64,000 bases of DNA, from the NCBI RefSeq assembly GCF_030064675.1, contig NZ_CP116413.1, forward strand, positions 3,132,001-3,196,000. Direction: 5' to 3'. The stretch comes from Crossiella sp. CA-258035. GTDB lineage: Bacteria > Actinomycetota > Actinomycetes > Mycobacteriales > Pseudonocardiaceae. Positions 60,186 through 64,000 of the stretch are shown here, in pieces (position 1 is the stretch's first letter; the number at the start of each line of letters is the position of its first letter). A program made the position numbers and the translations under genes. The notes under the pieces were generated by a model that ran no database searches, had not been told where the DNA came from, and saw nothing but the letters and a program-made list of their open reading frames with translations.

Positions 60186-62324
60186 ATGGTGGCTTACGAC
60201 AGGGCCGCGGTGCGCGAAGTCCTGGACAAAGCGCGCGCCGAGGGCCGCGAGTCGCTGACCGCCCCCGAGGGCAAACGACTCTGTGACGCCTACGGCATCC
60301 CGACGCCGGGCGAAGGACTCGCCAACAGGGCGGACGAGGCGGTGAGCCTGGCGGCCGGAATCGGCTTCCCGGTGGTCATGAAGATCGTCTCGCCGGACAT
60401 CCTGCACAAGACCGAGGCCGGCGGCGTCATCGTCGGCGTCACCGACGAGGCCGGTGCCCGCGCCGCCTACGAGAAGATCATCGCCAACGCCAAGGCGTAC
60501 CAGGCGGATGCCGACATCACCGGTGTCCAGGTGCAGCAGCTGCTCGCCGAGGGCCAGGAGGTGATCATCGGCGCGACCACCGACGAGACCTTCGGCAAGA
60601 TCGTGGTCTTCGGCCTGGGCGGGGTGCTGGTGGAGGTCCTCAAGGACGTCACCTTCCGGCTGGCCCCGCTGGCGCAGGCCGAGGCGCGGGCCATGGTGGA
60701 GGACATCAAGGCGGTGGAGATCCTGCACGGGGTCCGCGGCGCCGACCCGGTGGACCTTGATGCGCTGGCCGAGGTGGTCAAACGGCTGTCGGACCTGGTC
60801 ACCGACTTCCCGGAGATCCGCGAGCTGGACCTCAACCCGGTGTTCGCGGCCAAGGACTCCGCGATCGCCGCGGACGTCCGGGTGCTGGTGGAGACCGGGG
60901 AGATCACCGAGAAGCACGTCTACTCCGACGAGGAGATCATCACCGCGATGAACCGGCTGATGAAGCCGAAGAACATCGCGGTGATCGGCGCCTCGGCCGA
61001 GGACGGCAAGATCGGCAACTCGGTGATGAAGAACCTGGTCAACGGCGGCTACCAGGGCGGCATCTTCCCGATCAACCCGAAAGCGGACGAGATCCTGGGC
61101 CGCAAGGCGTACAAGGCGATCGGCGACGTGCCCGCCGATGTGGACGTGGCGGTCTTCGCCATCCCGGCCAAGTTTGTGGCCGGGGCGCTGGCGGAGTGCG
61201 GCAAGAAGGGCATCCCGGCCGCCGTGCTCATCCCCTCCGGCTTCGCCGAGACCGGCAACCACGAGCTGCAGGACGAGGTCGTGGCGATCGCGCACCAGTA
61301 CAAGATCCGGCTGCTCGGCCCGAACATCTACGGGTACTACTACACGCCGGAGAACCTGTGCGCGACCTTCTGCACGCCGTATGACGTCAAGGGCGGGGTG
61401 GCGCTGACCTCCCAGTCCGGCGGCATCGGCATGGCCATCCTGGGTTTCTCCCGCACCACCAAGATGGGTGTCTCGGCCATCGTCGGCCTCGGCAACAAGT
61501 CCGATGTGGACGAAGACGACCTGCTCACCTTCTTCGAGCAGGACGAGAACACCCAGTGCGTGGCCATGCACCTGGAGGACCTGAAGAACGGCCGCGCCTT
61601 CGTGCAGGCGGCCAAGCGGATGACCAAGAAGAAGCCGGTGGTGGTGCTCAAGGCCGGCCGCACCTCGGCCGGGGCCAGGGCGGCCAGCTCGCACACCGGC
61701 GCGCTGGCCGGTGACGACAAGGTCTACGACGACATCCTGCGCCAGGCCGGGGTCGTGCGCGCCCCCGGGCTGAACGAGATGCTGGAATATGCCCGCGGGC
61801 TGCCGCTGCTGCCCACGCCCAAGGGCGAGAACGTCGTCATCATCACCGGGGCCGGTGGCTCCGGGGTGCTGCTCTCCGACGCGTGTGTCGACAATGGACT
61901 GTCCATGATGGAGATTCCACCCGACCTGGACGAGGCGTTCCGCAAGTTCATCCCGCCTTTCGGGGCGGCGGGCAACCCGATCGACATCACCGGCGGCGAA
62001 CCGCCCTCGACCTACGAGGCCACCATCCGGCTCGGCCTCGAGGACCCGCGGATCCACGCGCTCATCCTCGGCTACTGGCACACCATCGTGACCCCGCCGA
62101 TGGTCTTCGCCGAGGTCACCGCGCGGGTGGTGAACGAGGCCAGGGCCAAGGGCATCGACAAGCCGGTGGTCGCCTCACTGGCGGGTGACACCGAGGTGGA
62201 GCGGGCTAGTGAATACCTGTTCGACCATCGTATTGTCGCCTATCCCTACACCACGGAGCTCCCGGTCGCGGTGCTGGGCGCGAAGTACCGCTGGGCACGC
62301 GCGGCGGGATTGATCGAGAAGTAG
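60186..62324 (+). CDS. ADP-forming acyl-CoA synthetase, fused with ATP-grasp domain first
   Basis: 712 residues. Residues 1-230 are an ATP-grasp domain (GFPVVMKIVSPDILHKTEAGG, IRELDLNPVF); 255-370 a CoA-binding domain (KPKNIAVIGASAEDGKIGNS); 370-690 the succinyl-CoA-ligase-like part with the phospho-His503 in SSHTGALAG. The order beta-then-alpha is the reverse of the commoner Acs/Pat-type fusion. Such enzymes interconvert acyl-CoA + ADP + Pi with acid + CoA + ATP. Next to oxc-frc it may use formyl-CoA (yielding ATP) or prime oxalate as oxalyl-CoA; which one is not visible from sequence. Three bases separate it from frc. Confidence 0.85.
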   Translation: MVAYDRAAVREVLDKARAEGRESLTAPEGKRLCDAYGIPTPGEGLANRADEAVSLAAGIGFPVVMKIVSPDILHKTEAGGVIVGVTDEAGARAAYEKIIANAKAYQADADITGVQVQQLLAEGQEVIIGATTDETFGKIVVFGLGGVLVEVLKDVTFRLAPLAQAEARAMVEDIKAVEILHGVRGADPVDLDALAEVVKRLSDLVTDFPEIRELDLNPVFAAKDSAIAADVRVLVETGEITEKHVYSDEEIITAMNRLMKPKNIAVIGASAEDGKIGNSVMKNLVNGGYQGGIFPINPKADEILGRKAYKAIGDVPADVDVAVFAIPAKFVAGALAECGKKGIPAAVLIPSGFAETGNHELQDEVVAIAHQYKIRLLGPNIYGYYYTPENLCATFCTPYDVKGGVALTSQSGGIGMAILGFSRTTKMGVSAIVGLGNKSDVDEDDLLTFFEQDENTQCVAMHLEDLKNGRAFVQAAKRMTKKKPVVVLKAGRTSAGARAASSHTGALAGDDKVYDDILRQAGVVRAPGLNEMLEYARGLPLLPTPKGENVVIITGAGGSGVLLSDACVDNGLSMMEIPPDLDEAFRKFIPPFGAAGNPIDITGGEPPSTYEATIRLGLEDPRIHALILGYWHTIVTPPMVFAEVTARVVNEARAKGIDKPVVASLAGDTEVERASEYLFDHRIVAYPYTTELPVAVLGAKYRWARAAGLIEK

Positions 62325-62338
62325 GCCGACGGCTGACC

Positions 62339-62379
62339 GGTAGCAGGGGTCCCGTCGGCCAGCCGGGACCCCTGCTACC
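62339..62379 (+). terminator. Strong hairpin between the ligase and transporter genes
   Basis: Perfect 16-bp stem (62339-62354 with 62364-62379), 9-base loop, 14 bases after the ligase stop. No T-run. It either ends the oxc-frc-ligase transcript or lowers expression of the transporter that follows 58 bp later on the same strand. Confidence 0.82.
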
Positions 62380-62437
62380 AGGCCAGGGAGGTTCAACGGG
62401 CGGAGTCCGAGAGTTCTCGTGAAAGAGGTTTCTCATC

Positions 62438-63955
62438 ATGGATCCTTCGAACACCCCGAGCGCGGGGCCGGCCACCAGCGGGGGTAGCGACCTCGCCGGT
62501 GGCGGCCAGGAACGCGTGTGGCGGGCCGGTCGGCTCGATCCGATGCCCATCCGGAAGCTGCCCGACGCGCCACCGTCGGTGCACCTGATCGGCCCCACGG
62601 TGTTCCTGGTGGCACTCGGGGTCGGCATGGGCGAGTCCTACATGTGGCCCCGGCTGGTGCTGATCTTCGGCCCGGAGATCCGCTGGCTGTTCCTGATCGG
62701 CGTCACCCTGCAGGCCGTGGTGATGCTGGAGATGGCCCGCTACGCCATGGCTACCGGCGAGAGCATCTTCGCCGGCGCGGCCCGCGTGTTCAAACCGATC
62801 ATGTGGTTCTTCTTCGTGGTCGCGATCGCGGTCTACATCTGGCCGGGCCACCTCTCCGCGGGCATGTCGGCGCTGGAGAACATCACCGGAATACCTTGGC
62901 AGCTCAGCGCAATCGTCGGCCTGATCCTGGTCGGCGTGATCTTCAGCCTGGCCAAGGTGATCTACAACCTGCTGGAGAACGTGCTCTCGGTCCTGATCGG
63001 GATCCTGGTGGTCAGTACCGCGGTGGTGGCGGCACTGGTCGGCACCTGGGGCGACCTGGCCAGCACGATCAGCGGCATGTTCACCTTCGGGTACTTCCCG
63101 AGCGAGATGTTCACCTCTACCTGGTTCCCGATCGTGGTGGGCTCCATCGCCTTCGCCGGACCCTCCGGTATGCAGCAGATGTGGTACACGCTGCACCTGC
63201 GGGACTCCGGGGCCGGCATGGGCGCGCACATCCCGAAGATCAAGGGCCTGCGCAGCTCCGAATCGGGCGCGGACGAGCAGATGCCGGCCCGCGGCTTCAT
63301 GTTCGACACCGAGGACCCGGAGGAGATGGCCAAGTGGAAGGGCTGGCGGCGCTGGGTCACCTTCGACGCGCTGCTGCTGTTCTGGGGCGTGACCATGTTG
63401 GTCACGGTCTCCTTCACGGTGCTGGCGCAGACCGCGGCCCGGCAGAACCCCAACGTGAAGGAGCTGATCGCGGCCGGCGACCGCGGTGCCGCGTTCAACG
63501 CGATGGCCGACGCCTTCTCCTCACTCGGCGGTCCCGCGCTGGGCACGGTGTTCTTCGGCTTCATCGCGCTGATCGGGTTGAACGCCACCCTGGGCCTGTT
63601 CGACTCCTTCTCCCGCGGCCAGGCCGACATGACCTACTTCTTCGTGCCCGGCGCCAAGAAGATCGGCATGTCCCGGCTCTACGCCGGCTTCCTGTGGGGC
63701 CTGATCGTCTTCGGCATCATCATCCTGCTGTGGGGCCCGGCCAAGGGCCCGGCGGCGATCCTGGACATCCTGGCGTTCCTGTCCGCCTTCGCCATGGGCG
63801 CCTACTGCATCGTGTTGCTGTTGGTGAACAACAAGATGCTGCCCAAACCGATCCGGCCGAAGTGGTGGACCAACGTCATCATCGGCTTCGGCGCGGTGTT
63901 CTACCTGAGCGGGTTGTTCTACTCCCTGTTCGCCTACGGCGTGGTATTGGACTGA
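62438..63955 (+). CDS. Nramp-fold membrane transporter lacking metal-site motifs
   Basis: 505 residues, about 11 membrane helices after a 45-residue Gly/Ser-rich cytoplasmic start. The layout fits the Nramp (SLC11) branch of LeuT-fold transporters (GPTVFLVALGVGMGESYMWP as helix 1, IAFAGPSGMQQMW as helix 6). The metal-binding DPGN of helix 1 and MPH of helix 6 are replaced by GMGES and AGPSG. A metal ion is therefore unlikely to be the substrate; position after oxalate genes suggests oxalate or a related acid. An insertion of about 70 residues (RSSESGADEQMPARGF...) lies between helices 6 and 7. Confidence 0.78.
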   Translation: MDPSNTPSAGPATSGGSDLAGGGQERVWRAGRLDPMPIRKLPDAPPSVHLIGPTVFLVALGVGMGESYMWPRLVLIFGPEIRWLFLIGVTLQAVVMLEMARYAMATGESIFAGAARVFKPIMWFFFVVAIAVYIWPGHLSAGMSALENITGIPWQLSAIVGLILVGVIFSLAKVIYNLLENVLSVLIGILVVSTAVVAALVGTWGDLASTISGMFTFGYFPSEMFTSTWFPIVVGSIAFAGPSGMQQMWYTLHLRDSGAGMGAHIPKIKGLRSSESGADEQMPARGFMFDTEDPEEMAKWKGWRRWVTFDALLLFWGVTMLVTVSFTVLAQTAARQNPNVKELIAAGDRGAAFNAMADAFSSLGGPALGTVFFGFIALIGLNATLGLFDSFSRGQADMTYFFVPGAKKIGMSRLYAGFLWGLIVFGIIILLWGPAKGPAAILDILAFLSAFAMGAYCIVLLLVNNKMLPKPIRPKWWTNVIIGFGAVFYLSGLFYSLFAYGVVLD

Positions 63956-63956
63956 C

Positions 63957-64000
63957 ATGAGTGAATCGCGGCAACCGCCACGCATCAGCGCCTTCGCTCA
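63957..64000 (+). CDS. Start of a further gene (runs off the window)
   Basis: ATG one base after the transporter stop (TGA-C-ATG), reading SESRQPPRISAFA to the window edge. Tight spacing suggests the same transcript. Too short to identify. Confidence 0.55.
   Translation, partial: MSESRQPPRISAFA

Noticed and set aside
57594-62081. 1495-codon open frame on the minus strand across oxc, frc and the ligase
   Set aside because: Antisense shadow of three well-supported genes in high-GC DNA; its translation is His/Gly/Arg/Asp-rich with no domain.

Overview
The window is high-GC DNA with strongly G/C-biased third codon positions, many ATGA/GTGA start-stop overlaps and many genes that appear to lack a 5' leader. 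Gene content points to an actinomycete, most likely of the order Pseudonocardiales: a suf operon carrying a Rieske ferredoxin and SufU, binding-protein-dependent sugar importers without their own ATPase, an Hsp20 gene beside its regulator, and many secreted glycosidases. The genus is not determined. No rRNA or tRNA genes, insertion sequences, phage genes or CRISPR arrays were seen.

Layout. (1) 1-4940: the end of a suf iron-sulfur cluster operon (sufB end, sufD, Rieske ferredoxin, sufC, sufS, sufU, a DUF59/SufT-type gene), closed by a strong hairpin. (2) 4955-15876: single genes and small regulator/target pairs: secreted sialidase-like protein, EF-hand protein, alpha/beta hydrolase divergent from a MocR regulator, Ca2+/H+ antiporter, hsp20 divergent from its probable repressor with two matching operators, a DUF4232 secreted protein, a TetR regulator with an epoxide-hydrolase-like target, a broken GNAT gene and a GH16 glucanase with a LacI-type operator. 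(3) 15901-26145: conserved hypotheticals including a paralogous pair, a glycerophosphodiesterase, LysR/PhzF, a degenerate EAL-CBS-GGDEF protein, a lycopene cyclase and tRNase Z. (4) 26184-32223: two adjacent NarL-type two-component systems, one joined to an ABC exporter. (5) 32582-44478: a sugar locus that reads as amino-sugar (GalNAc/galactosamine) use: LacI regulator, Tat-exported GH109, PfkB kinase, tagatose/fructose-bisphosphate aldolase, AgaS-like SIS protein, DeoR regulator, lipoprotein and two permeases, and a DUF5107 protein. A striking array of nine TGACCGGTCGTCTT repeats, six of them exactly 30 bp apart, lies upstream of GH109. (6) 44443-50779: hydrolase, P450, a gene remnant, hypotheticals, an exported GH29 fucosidase with a C-terminal carbohydrate-binding module, and arfB.

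(7) 50808-63955 is the most coherent functional unit. Oxalyl-CoA decarboxylase-like (oxc), formyl-CoA:oxalate CoA-transferase (frc), an ADP-forming acyl-CoA ligase and an Nramp-fold transporter lie in a row. Nearby are fdhD, a NuoE/NuoF-type formate dehydrogenase accessory subunit, moaA (molybdenum cofactor) and a SelB homologue. A palindrome CATACNGTATG occurs upstream of moaA (one mismatch), between the divergent reductase/fdh/fdhD and selB units (perfect), and upstream of oxc (perfect). I read this as one regulon for oxalate -> oxalyl-CoA -> formyl-CoA -> formate -> CO2. Several members are unusual: SelB lacks its switch motifs, the NuoF-like part lacks conserved segments, and the transporter lacks the metal-binding motifs of Nramp proteins.
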